Virus record (IMG/VR): IMGVR_UViG_3300006916_000420
Coordinates: 1-22,945 of that record
Source of the DNA: a virus
Reading direction: 5' to 3' (one strand)
DNA length: 22,945 nt
This document shows positions 11,322-18,501 of this stretch, piece after piece. Position 1 is the first letter of the stretch. Every line of letters begins with the position of its first letter. The notes under the pieces were generated by a model. That model was given only the letters and a program-made list of their open reading frames with translations. It did no database searches and had not been told where the DNA came from. The position numbers and the translations under genes were made by a program.

Positions 11322-11992
11322 TAAGTAGCAATACTCCACCACCCCCATGTGAAATACATAATTGCAGGTACAAACCAAGATGTAAAAGTGAATTACTTGC
11401 TTGTAAATCGTTCTTAAAATTTCTAAACACAGGTAGTAATGTAGCATCACCATCTCTGCCAACAAGACAAATCTATAGAAAAGGTTTTTATGAATCGCCT
11501 TACAATGGTTCTAACACAACAACACCTGATAGTTTATCCCTTGTTGTGTTTGGAGATTCTGCTAAAAAAATTAGTGAGTTTAATTACGATATAAATTCTG
11601 AAGATGCAGAACTACAAGGTAAAGAATTTTTTAATTTGTATAAACCACTCGAAGATGCAGGAATTAGGAATCCATTATTATATTTAGCAAAAGAAAAAAA
11701 TTGGGATATAGGGTTTGTTTACAAGGGAGTAAAGAGATGGCTAACCATAACTTACAATGCCAATAAAAGAAAACTAGATAGTCTTATAGGAGAACTAAAA
11801 GAAAAAAGCACGAAGCTATTTTCAGGTAATGCACTCACTTTCAATTCAAAACAACAAGGTGAAGCAAGGATGAGAAAAAAGGTTTTACAGGTAGAGTATA
11901 GAAGAACATCAAGTAAATTAATATCCCAATTTAAAAAGGGAAAAACTGCGTTAGAAAAAGAAGCAAAAAGAAAAGCAAGGGGGAACTATTGA
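11237..11992 (+). CDS. 251-aa protein with N-terminal Cys4 motif
   Basis: The N-terminus has C38-x4-C43-x5-C49-x6-C56, ending LLACKSFLKFLNTG. I have seen similar Cys blocks in other phage proteins; it probably binds zinc. The C-terminal 100 residues are strongly basic and helical, suggesting nucleic-acid binding. I chose ATG 11237, with GAGGAA (11223-11228) upstream; an in-frame ATG at 11189 would add 16 residues and deepen the overlap with the previous gene. The end overlaps the polymerase start (TTGA), so the two are co-translated. A DNA-binding accessory role in replication is inference from context. Confidence 0.65.
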   Translation: MGEKEWVFGTNRIKSETLDKEYTEILGLISSNTPPPPCEIHNCRYKPRCKSELLACKSFLKFLNTGSNVASPSLPTRQIYRKGFYESPYNGSNTTTPDSLSLVVFGDSAKKISEFNYDINSEDAELQGKEFFNLYKPLEDAGIRNPLLYLAKEKNWDIGFVYKGVKRWLTITYNANKRKLDSLIGELKEKSTKLFSGNALTFNSKQQGEARMRKKVLQVEYRRTSSKLISQFKKGKTALEKEAKRKARGNY

Positions 11993-13812
11993 AATTATTA
12001 ACGATTGATTTTGAAACATATTACGACAAAGATTTTTCGCTGTCTAAAATAACGACAGAGGAATATATAAGAAGTGAACAGTTTGAAACTATTGGTGTTG
12101 CAGTTAAAGAAGATAGTGGAGAAACTAAATGGTATACAGGTGCATTTTCTGAAATAAGAAAAGCATTGAAGCAGTATGATTGGGAGGATTCAGGTTGCCT
12201 TGCACATAATGCAATGTTTGATTCTGCAATTCTTACATGGTTGTTTGGCATAAAACCAAAGATGTGGTTCGATACAATGAGTATGGGTAGAGCATTGATT
12301 GGTTCATTCCATTCTGTCTCCCTTGCAAATATGTCGAAGTATTATAAAGTCGGTGAGAAAGGCACAGAAGTTTTAAATGCGTTAGGAAAAAGACGAGCAG
12401 ATTTTTCAGAAGAAGAATTAGAAAGATACGCACAGTATTGCATTAATGATGTCGAGTTAACTTATGCTTTGTTTAGTAAGATTATCAAAGGGTTTCCTCA
12501 ATCAGAGTTGAGACTTATAGACTTAACGATAAAAATGTTTAGTGAACCAATATTAGAAATAGATGAAGGGTTATTAGAAAAAGAACTAAAGAGTATTGAG
12601 GAAAAGAAACAATCCTTACTAAACCAGTCAGGTATGGATTCAAAAACACTTGCGAGTAATAAACAGTTTGCAGAGTTTTTAGAATCTAAAGGTGTTAAAG
12701 TGCCAATGAAAATAAGTCCAAGAACAGGCAAACCTACCTATGCCCTAGCAAAATCTGATGAGGGTTTCAAAGAATTGTTAGACCACGAAGATGAGACAAT
12801 TCAAATTGTAGCGAGTGCAAGGAAGAATATAAAAAGTACAATCAACCAAACAAGAATAGAAAGATTTTTATCTATTGCAGAAAGAGGTTCGCTACCTGTA
12901 CCTTTGCGTTATTATGCCGCCCACACAGGAAGATGGGGTGGTACAGATAAAGTCAATCTACAAAATCTACCAAAGAATAAAATGCGAGAGGGTATCATTG
13001 TACCGTCAGGTCACACACTCATAGATGCAGATTCTTCGCAGATTGAAGCAAGAGTTTTATGTTGGTTTGCAGGTCAGGAAGATATGCTAAACGCATTTAG
13101 AACAGGTCAAGATAACTATAAAATTATGGCAAGTAAAATATATGGTAAGAAAGTTGAAGATGTAACACCTGCTGAAAGATTTATCGGTAAGACTTGTGTA
13201 TTAGGTTGTGGATATCAAATGAGTTATTCCAAGTTTCAAGGCACGATTAAAAATGCAGGGGTAGATATGACAGAAGAAGAATGTAAAAAGATTGTCTATG
13301 CTTATCGAGATTCTGCAAGGTATATATCTGATTTATGGTATCAAGGTCAAGACTTATTACGAAACTTATGTAAGAACAAGATATCCAAGTTTGGTAAAGA
13401 GGGTATAGTTACTCCCTTTCTTGATTCATTACAGCTACCAAATGGTATGCACATTCACTACAGAGATTTAAGAGAAATAGTAGTTGAAGAAGAAGATGGT
13501 ATTAGAAAACAAATAGTTTATCAATCAAGAGATAAAGAACCAAAATATATTTATGGTGGAAAACTAACAGAGAATGTTGTTCAAGGATTAGCAAGGATTT
13601 TAATAGCAGACCAAATGTTATTAATTGCCAAGAAGTACAAGGTTGTGTTTACTGTACATGATGCGATTGCGTGTGTTGTTCCGATAGAAGAAGCAGAGGA
13701 AGCAATGAAGTATGTCGAGGAATGTATGAGTTTTGTACCATCTTGGGCAGAGGGTCTACCTCTCACATGTGAGGTAGGTAATGGAAATAGTTATGGAGGT
13801 ATATCAAAATGA
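11989..13812 (+). CDS. family A DNA polymerase with 3'-5' exonuclease
   Basis: A 607-aa replicative DNA polymerase of family A (Pol I-like). The exonuclease domain has DFET (Asp7, Glu9), HNAMFD (Asn74, Asp78) and Y150-x3-D154. The polymerase domain has the TGRWGGTDKVNLQNLPK block (313-329), motif A with Asp348 in DSSQIEAR, motif B R397-x3-K401-x7-Y409 and motif C His557-Asp558. The residue matching E. coli Phe762 is Leu405. There is no 5'-3' exonuclease domain, as usual for phage enzymes. The start is TTG at 11989, overlapping the previous stop, with AGGGGGAAC upstream; no in-frame ATG precedes the DFET motif. Confidence 0.95.
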   Translation: MKLLTIDFETYYDKDFSLSKITTEEYIRSEQFETIGVAVKEDSGETKWYTGAFSEIRKALKQYDWEDSGCLAHNAMFDSAILTWLFGIKPKMWFDTMSMGRALIGSFHSVSLANMSKYYKVGEKGTEVLNALGKRRADFSEEELERYAQYCINDVELTYALFSKIIKGFPQSELRLIDLTIKMFSEPILEIDEGLLEKELKSIEEKKQSLLNQSGMDSKTLASNKQFAEFLESKGVKVPMKISPRTGKPTYALAKSDEGFKELLDHEDETIQIVASARKNIKSTINQTRIERFLSIAERGSLPVPLRYYAAHTGRWGGTDKVNLQNLPKNKMREGIIVPSGHTLIDADSSQIEARVLCWFAGQEDMLNAFRTGQDNYKIMASKIYGKKVEDVTPAERFIGKTCVLGCGYQMSYSKFQGTIKNAGVDMTEEECKKIVYAYRDSARYISDLWYQGQDLLRNLCKNKISKFGKEGIVTPFLDSLQLPNGMHIHYRDLREIVVEEEDGIRKQIVYQSRDKEPKYIYGGKLTENVVQGLARILIADQMLLIAKKYKVVFTVHDAIACVVPIEEAEEAMKYVEECMSFVPSWAEGLPLTCEVGNGNSYGGISK

Positions 13813-14111
13813 ATTGGAAAACCACAAACAAGGAGAAAAGTGATGCTAGTAATGAGAAGAAAAGCGAGAAGAATGTACAAGAGGACATGGTTAACCACCC
13901 TGCACACTATAAGGTGGGTGGTATCGAGACCCTTGATTTTATTAGGGCTAAACTTGGTGTTGATGGGTATGTTGGCTATTGTGTTGGGAATGTTCTAAAG
14001 TATCTTTCACGAGCTGGGCATAAAGACCGAAAGAAAGTACAAGAAGATTTAAAGAAAGCTGAATTTTATTTAAAGGAAGCTATTTTGATTGGCGAGAAAG
14101 ATGACGGATAA
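13809..14111 (+). CDS. DUF3310 family protein
   Basis: A 100-aa protein with a disordered, lysine-rich first 25 residues and then the DUF3310 core: VNHPAHYKVGGIETLDFI (28-45), YCVGNVLKYLSRAGHK (57-72) and a helix KKVQEDLKKAEFYL. DUF3310 proteins are frequent in phages and are sometimes annotated as nucleotide-kinase-related, though the function is not established. Here it lies directly behind the polymerase (ATGA overlap, GGAGG upstream), which fits a link to nucleotide or DNA metabolism. Confidence 0.85.
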   Translation: MNWKTTNKEKSDASNEKKSEKNVQEDMVNHPAHYKVGGIETLDFIRAKLGVDGYVGYCVGNVLKYLSRAGHKDRKKVQEDLKKAEFYLKEAILIGEKDDG

Positions 14112-14361
14112 AATAAAAGTATTACCCACCATTACTAAAAAACAAATGGGTACATCTGCTGATGTCATAAAACTGTTGGAGGAATTTAAAGAGCAGATAA
14201 AAGATAGAACAGATGTATCTAAATGTATTGTTATTGGTTTTGGTGGTGATGGTATCAATCCATTAATTAGTTATGGGTTTACTAAAGACCTGCCTTTGTT
14301 TGAAACAGTAGGGGTATTAGAATATATGAAGCAAGAATTAATTGTTGGTGGCGAAGAGTAA
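14101..14361 (+). CDS. 86-aa hypothetical protein
   Basis: An 86-aa protein with an N-terminal helix region and a KCIVIGFGGDGINPLISYG core. I recognise no assigned family; similar short proteins near phage polymerases are usually hypothetical. I chose ATG 14101, which overlaps the DUF3310 stop by 11 bp; an in-frame TTG at 14089 is less likely. It ends in GGEE. About 50 bp of sequence without a clear gene follows. Confidence 0.6.
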   Translation: MTDKIKVLPTITKKQMGTSADVIKLLEEFKEQIKDRTDVSKCIVIGFGGDGINPLISYGFTKDLPLFETVGVLEYMKQELIVGGEE

Positions 14362-14411
14362 TTTATGTATACTCTGTATTACGGTATAGATAGTGCAAAG
14401 GGGTACAACAT

Positions 14412-15074
14412 ATGAGTTTAGCTTGGTCATATTCTAGTTTAAATCTTTTTCAGCAATGTCCAAAGAAATACTACCATTTAAAGGTGGCTAAAGATGTTGT
14501 TGAAAAACAAACACAGGCATTACTATACGGCAATAAAGTGCATAAAGTTGCAGAGGAGTATGTGGCTAATGATGTAGAAATACCTGAAGCATACCAAATG
14601 TTTAAAGAACCTATCGATAAAATTAAAAATATGAAAGGGGAAAAACATTGCGAATTAAGATTAGGTATGACTAAAGACTTGAAACCATGTGATTTTTTGG
14701 CTGATGATGTATGGTGGAGAGGTATCATTGACCTCTTGATTGTTGATGGAGATAAGGGTAAGATAATAGACTATAAGACAGGGAAAAACAGTAAATATGC
14801 TGACACCAAACAACTCGACTTATTTACAGTAGCGGCTTTTACTCACTTTCCCCATCTTAATTCTATAAAAGCAGGGTTGCTTTATTTAGTGACCAACGAT
14901 TTTATCACAAAATCTTATGAAAAGGGAGATGTTATTGGTATTGCGTCTAACTTTTTTAAAGAGGTAGATGTCATGGACACTTGTTATAAAGAGGATGTTT
15001 GGAACGCAAAACCAAATTTTACCTGCTATAGATTTTGTCCTGTATTAAGTTGTCCACACAATGGGAAAGGGTAG
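14412..15074 (+). CDS. PD-(D/E)XK exonuclease, Cas4/RecB-like
   Basis: A 220-aa RecB-family exonuclease resembling Cas4-type phage enzymes. It opens with WSYSSLNLFQQCPKKYY (Cys16) and has GNKVHKVAEEY (His44), GIIDLL (Asp107), KIIDYKTGK (Asp120, Lys122) and QLDLF (Gln134). The C-terminal cysteines Cys205, Cys209 and Cys214, with Cys16, reproduce the one-plus-three pattern that holds a 4Fe-4S cluster in Cas4 and AddB. Such enzymes resect DNA ends for recombination. The ribosome site AGGGG lies at 14399-14403. No CRISPR array or cas genes are present, so a replication/recombination role is expected. Confidence 0.85.
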   Translation: MSLAWSYSSLNLFQQCPKKYYHLKVAKDVVEKQTQALLYGNKVHKVAEEYVANDVEIPEAYQMFKEPIDKIKNMKGEKHCELRLGMTKDLKPCDFLADDVWWRGIIDLLIVDGDKGKIIDYKTGKNSKYADTKQLDLFTVAAFTHFPHLNSIKAGLLYLVTNDFITKSYEKGDVIGIASNFFKEVDVMDTCYKEDVWNAKPNFTCYRFCPVLSCPHNGKG

Positions 15075-15076
15075 CT

Positions 15077-15340
15077 ATGTCCACAAAGAAAAGAGACTAC
15101 AAAAAAGAATACCAACAACAAAAGAGGAGAATCGCAAAGAACAAATCTGTTCACGAAGCGAGAATGGAGAGACAACGAGCAAGAAGAAAACTTGATAAAA
15201 AAGGTGTCAATAGAAAAGGAAAAGATATTGCACACAAAAAAGCATTAAGTAAAGGGGGTTCTAACAAAGATGGATACAAACTACAAAGTCCAAGTAAGAA
15301 TCGTTCATTTAAACGAAACGGGGATAAATCTGTAGCATAA
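15077..15340 (+). CDS. small basic HNH-like protein
   Basis: An 87-aa highly basic protein. The first 45 residues are a lysine/arginine-rich helix. The C-terminus KGKDIAHKKALSKGGSNKDG-YKLQSPSKNRSFKR resembles the core of phage HNH-type proteins (DxxHKxALSxGGSN...L...xxNRS). Asp50, His53 and Asn75 are at the expected places, but there are no zinc-binding cysteines. It may be a small nuclease or a DNA-binding relict. ATG 15077 lies 3 bp after the exonuclease stop, with an AAGGGTAG site; an upstream in-frame ATG at 15035 is inside the exonuclease gene. Confidence 0.65.
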   Translation: MSTKKRDYKKEYQQQKRRIAKNKSVHEARMERQRARRKLDKKGVNRKGKDIAHKKALSKGGSNKDGYKLQSPSKNRSFKRNGDKSVA

Positions 15341-15341
15341 A

Positions 15342-16898
15342 ATGCAAGTAGTAGAAGATAGGGGATTATTGGTTAGAGTTTACGACCCTGACCGAATTAC
15401 TGATGCCATTGAAAAAAGTAAAGTTGTAAAGAAGAATGGGGATGTATATGAGGTATTAGTACATTGGGATTTGGAGAACGCACAAAAATTAGCAGGTATA
15501 GGTCTAAAGAATGTAATGTCCACTATGGACAGAGATTACAAGTATGAAAGTTTTTACTCACCTTTTGACCATCAAAAAAAGACTGCTTCGTTTTTAAGTT
15601 TATATAAGAGATGTTTTTGTTTTAATGAACAAGGCACAGGTAAAACTATGTCTGCGATATGGGCATGTGATTACTTGATGAGAATGAAACAGATAAAAAG
15701 AGTGTTAATTGTATGCCCTCTTTCGATTATGCAGTCTGCATGGCAGAACGATATTATGAGAACTGTAATTCATAGAACTTGTGATATTGCTTATGGAACG
15801 GCTGACAAAAGAAAAAAGATATTAAAACAAGATTCTGAATTTGTAATAATTAATTATGATGGTATGGAGATTATCGAGAAAGATATTATAAAAAATAATT
15901 TCGATTTAATTATTATAGATGAAGCAAACGCATATAAAAACACACAAACAAAAAGATGGAAGTGTTTGAATAGAATTATAAATGCGAATTCTAATATGCG
16001 ACTTTGGATGATGACAGGTACACCTGCGGCTCAATCACCAGTTGATGCTTATGGTCTAGCAAAATTAGTAAATCCAAATAAAGTACCTAGGTTTGCAGGG
16101 GTGTGGAAAGATATGGTTATGTTAAAGGTGTCTCAATTCACATGGATTCCAAAAGAAAACTCTAATACTACTGTACACAAAGTATTGCAACCTGCGATAA
16201 GATTCACAAAAGAAGAGTGCATGGATTTACCTGCTATAACCTATCAGACTAGAGATGTACCACTTACAAAGCAACAAGAAAAATATTATAAAGATATAAG
16301 AAACAAGATGTACATTGAAGCTGCTGAAGAAGATATATCGGCTGTAAATGCCGCTGCTCTAATGCAGAAACTACTTCAGATAAGTTGTGGGGCGGTCTAT
16401 TCCGATACTAAAGAAACTGTAAGGTTTGATGCAAAAGATAGACTAAAGGTTATAAAAGAGATTATTGATGAGACTTCAAACAAAGCACTAATATTTGTGC
16501 CATTTAGAAATGCAATAGAGATGGTAAGTGAGTTTCTAAATAAGAAAAAAATTAATAATGCAGTTATAAACGGTGCAGTTTCTGCGTCAAAAAGAGGTAG
16601 TATATTTAGTAGGTTTCAAACAGAAGATGACTTAAAAGTTTTAGTAATTCAACCACAGTCAGCCGCACATGGGGTAACCTTAACCAGAGCGGATACAGTC
16701 ATCTGGTTTAGTCCTACCACAAGTTTAGAAACATATATTCAAGCTAATGCTAGAGTGCATAGAGCAGGGCAGAAAAATAAAACTACAGTTATTAATATAC
16801 AAGGTAGTGCTGTAGAAAAAAGAATATACACGCTTTTAAGAAACAAGGAGAACATTCATAACAAAATGATTGATTTGTATAAACAAGAAATTAATTAA
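15342..16898 (+). CDS. SNF2-like superfamily 2 helicase/ATPase
   Basis: A 518-aa superfamily 2 ATPase of the SNF2-like phage type. It shows a DHQ Q-motif (76-78), Walker A NEQGTGKT (95-102), motif Ia VLIVCPLSIMQSAWQ, motif II IIDEAN (191-196, Asn in place of the usual His), motif III MMTGTPAAQSP (223-233), motif V with SAAHGVTL and motif VI QANARVHRAGQ (467-477). It probably translocates on DNA during replication or recombination, working with the adjacent Cas4-like exonuclease. The start at 15342 is one base after the previous stop and has only a weak ribosome site. Confidence 0.9.
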   Translation: MQVVEDRGLLVRVYDPDRITDAIEKSKVVKKNGDVYEVLVHWDLENAQKLAGIGLKNVMSTMDRDYKYESFYSPFDHQKKTASFLSLYKRCFCFNEQGTGKTMSAIWACDYLMRMKQIKRVLIVCPLSIMQSAWQNDIMRTVIHRTCDIAYGTADKRKKILKQDSEFVIINYDGMEIIEKDIIKNNFDLIIIDEANAYKNTQTKRWKCLNRIINANSNMRLWMMTGTPAAQSPVDAYGLAKLVNPNKVPRFAGVWKDMVMLKVSQFTWIPKENSNTTVHKVLQPAIRFTKEECMDLPAITYQTRDVPLTKQQEKYYKDIRNKMYIEAAEEDISAVNAAALMQKLLQISCGAVYSDTKETVRFDAKDRLKVIKEIIDETSNKALIFVPFRNAIEMVSEFLNKKKINNAVINGAVSASKRGSIFSRFQTEDDLKVLVIQPQSAAHGVTLTRADTVIWFSPTTSLETYIQANARVHRAGQKNKTTVINIQGSAVEKRIYTLLRNKENIHNKMIDLYKQEIN

Positions 16899-16905
16899 AA
16901 AATAC

Positions 16906-16934
16906 TTGCACATTACACATTAAAAGTGTATAGT
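16906..16934 (+). promoter_or_regulatory. sigma-70-type promoter P4 with TACAC/GTGTA inverted repeat
   Basis: TTGCAC (16906-16911), a 17-bp spacer, then TATAGT (16929-16934). The spacer holds ATTACAC and, at its end, GTGTA. These form the inverted repeat TACAC-N7-GTGTA, an operator-like element related to the AGTGTAA box of P1-P3. P4 would drive 16969 onward and is the only clear promoter inside the replication block. Confidence 0.65.
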
Positions 16935-16968
16935 TAAGTTTTGGGGATATAACAAAAAGGAGAACAAT

Positions 16969-17379
16969 ATGTCAGAAGAAAAGTCAGGTATGTTTGATGC
17001 CGAAAGACTTCTAACAGCTTTCATAAACATTAGGGATAAAAAGGAAGCATTAGAATCGGAGTATAACGAAAAGGTTGAAAAACTTACCCAAAGCCAAAAC
17101 TTAATAAGAGAAAAACTTAATGAGATATTTCAAAAGACAAATATGGAATCTATTAAGACAAAGGTGGGTACTGCTTATCGTTCGATAAAAACTAAATATG
17201 GAACTAACGATTGGGAAAGTTTACATAATTTTATCATTGATAATAAAGTACCTGAAATGCTACAAAAGAGAATCAACGCAGGTGTTATGAAGGAGTGGTT
17301 AGAGAAGTATCCTACTAAAATACCTAAAGGTTTAAATACATTTAATGAATATCAAATTACTATAAGGAGAAAGAAATGA
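16969..17379 (+). CDS. conserved coiled-coil phage protein
   Basis: A 136-aa protein with an N-terminal coiled coil (about 20-62) and a C-terminal part with SIKTKVGTAYRSIKTKYGTNDWESL (60-84), a RINAGVMKEWL helix and a final basic ITIRRKK. Proteins with this layout (helix, ESIKT-GTAY-...-D, then IRR end) are common in phages next to recombination or ssDNA-binding genes; the function is unassigned. AAGGAG lies 8 bases before the ATG, downstream of P4. The stop overlaps the next start (ATGA). Confidence 0.7.
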   Translation: MSEEKSGMFDAERLLTAFINIRDKKEALESEYNEKVEKLTQSQNLIREKLNEIFQKTNMESIKTKVGTAYRSIKTKYGTNDWESLHNFIIDNKVPEMLQKRINAGVMKEWLEKYPTKIPKGLNTFNEYQITIRRKK

Positions 17380-18200
17380 GTGATATTATTCCATTCCAAG
17401 ACGGTAAACCAACAAACTTACCTTCATATTTAAAAGACGCAACTACTGCCACTACAGTTGCTTTAGCAGGTGGTGAATCTAGTGGGTTTAAACGCATATC
17501 TATAAAAGGTAATGTGTTTAGACTTATGGAAAGTGGGCAACAAGTAGCCGAGAGTGATGAGAGGTTTATGAGGATTGTCGTTGTAGATGTCGCACCTGCA
17601 ACAGGTCGTAGTTATTATGCAGGTTCATATAAAGAGGGAGAGAATAGTGGGCCTACTTGTTGGTCATCTGATAGTGTCAAACCTGATGAATCTGTCGAAG
17701 AACCACAGGCAGTAACTTGCGGTGCGTGTCCTAACAATGTCGATGGTTCAGGTCAAGGTGGTAGAGGTAGAGCATGTAGATACGCACACAAAATATCGGT
17801 TGTACTTGCTGATGATATAGAGGGAGATATCTATGCTATGAATATACCTGCTACTTCTTTTTATGGTAAAGGTCAAGCAAAGACAGGTATGCCACTTCAA
17901 GCATATGCTAAATATTTAGCTACGGGGAAACTACCTATCGAATCTATCGTAACTGAAATGCGTTTTGATTCTAACTCACCTGTACCCAAGTTACTTTTCA
18001 AAGCGGCTGGTATGTTGCCTGAAGAAAAGTTTGGGGTAATCATGCAGAGGAAAGAAGAAACAGCTAGTAAAATAGCTGTAGGTAAAACCAAAAGAGATTC
18101 AGGTGGAGGGGAAACTCCTGAACCAGTAAAGGTTGATAAACCAAAAGTAGAGGAGAAGTCTAAAAAATTAAATGATATTTTAGATGAGTTTGATAAGTAA
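17376..18200 (+). CDS. Cys4 protein, candidate ssDNA-binding protein
   Basis: A 274-aa protein with C95 (GPTCWSSD), C115-x2-C118 (TCGACPN) and C134 (RACRYAHK), a likely zinc site, in a beta-rich domain of about residues 38-215. After about 225 the tail is disordered and rich in Lys, Glu and Pro, ending acidic (LNDILDEFDK). An acidic C-terminal tail after a globular domain is typical of bacterial and phage ssDNA-binding proteins. With its place between helicase and primase genes, this makes an SSB role plausible, but there is no direct motif proof. A terminator-like hairpin follows. Confidence 0.6.
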   Translation: MSDIIPFQDGKPTNLPSYLKDATTATTVALAGGESSGFKRISIKGNVFRLMESGQQVAESDERFMRIVVVDVAPATGRSYYAGSYKEGENSGPTCWSSDSVKPDESVEEPQAVTCGACPNNVDGSGQGGRGRACRYAHKISVVLADDIEGDIYAMNIPATSFYGKGQAKTGMPLQAYAKYLATGKLPIESIVTEMRFDSNSPVPKLLFKAAGMLPEEKFGVIMQRKEETASKIAVGKTKRDSGGGETPEPVKVDKPKVEEKSKKLNDILDEFDK

Positions 18201-18206
18201 AGAACG

Positions 18207-18230
18207 AGAGGGGGAAACCCCTCTATTTCT
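18207..18230 (+). terminator. intrinsic terminator-like hairpin after the Cys4 gene
   Basis: AGAGGGG (18207-18213) pairs perfectly with CCCCTCT (18218-18224) around a GAAA tetraloop, followed by ATTTCT. The T-run is interrupted, so it may terminate only partly, letting some transcription reach the HTH and primase genes. This fits a need for more Cys4 protein than primase. Confidence 0.6.
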
Positions 18231-18244
18231 TATAGGAGATATTT

Positions 18245-18490
18245 ATGGCATTATATTTAAAAACACAAGAAAAAATACAAAGACTATTAGACAAAAATTC
18301 ACAGTCTATGGAGGGAAGTTTAGTAAAGTTTTTTACTCACATACTAGATTGTAACAAGGGGATTGAGGAGATTGCAAAAGAATTAAATCTTACGAAAAAA
18401 ACATTATATAATTGGTTAGAGTTTAGAAGCACACCAACTAAAAACACAACTGCGAAAATAAAAATTTGGTTAAATGAGTTGCAGGGATAG
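18245..18490 (+). CDS. small helix-turn-helix protein
   Basis: An 81-aa protein with a predicted helix-turn-helix at about 39-58 (GIEEIAKELNLTKKTLYNWL), followed by FRSTPTKNTTAKIKIWLNEL, a layout like phage Cro/XRE-type or transposase-type HTH proteins. A TAGGAG site lies 7 bases before the ATG, just after the terminator-like hairpin. It is the only clear DNA-binding regulator in the window. It is therefore a candidate to act on the palindromes or the AGTGTAA boxes, but no evidence ties it to either. Confidence 0.75.
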   Translation: MALYLKTQEKIQRLLDKNSQSMEGSLVKFFTHILDCNKGIEEIAKELNLTKKTLYNWLEFRSTPTKNTTAKIKIWLNELQG

Positions 18491-18501
18491 GAGTATTAGC
18501 T

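Noticed and set aside
14365-14415. 16-codon frame bridging the 86-aa gene and the exonuclease gene
   Set aside because: It has an ATGA overlap with the exonuclease start but is too short to distinguish from chance.
14412-15074. Part of a phage-borne CRISPR-Cas adaptation module
   Set aside because: The exonuclease is Cas4-like, but no cas1/cas2 or CRISPR array is visible; Cas4-like exonucleases are common in phage recombination modules.
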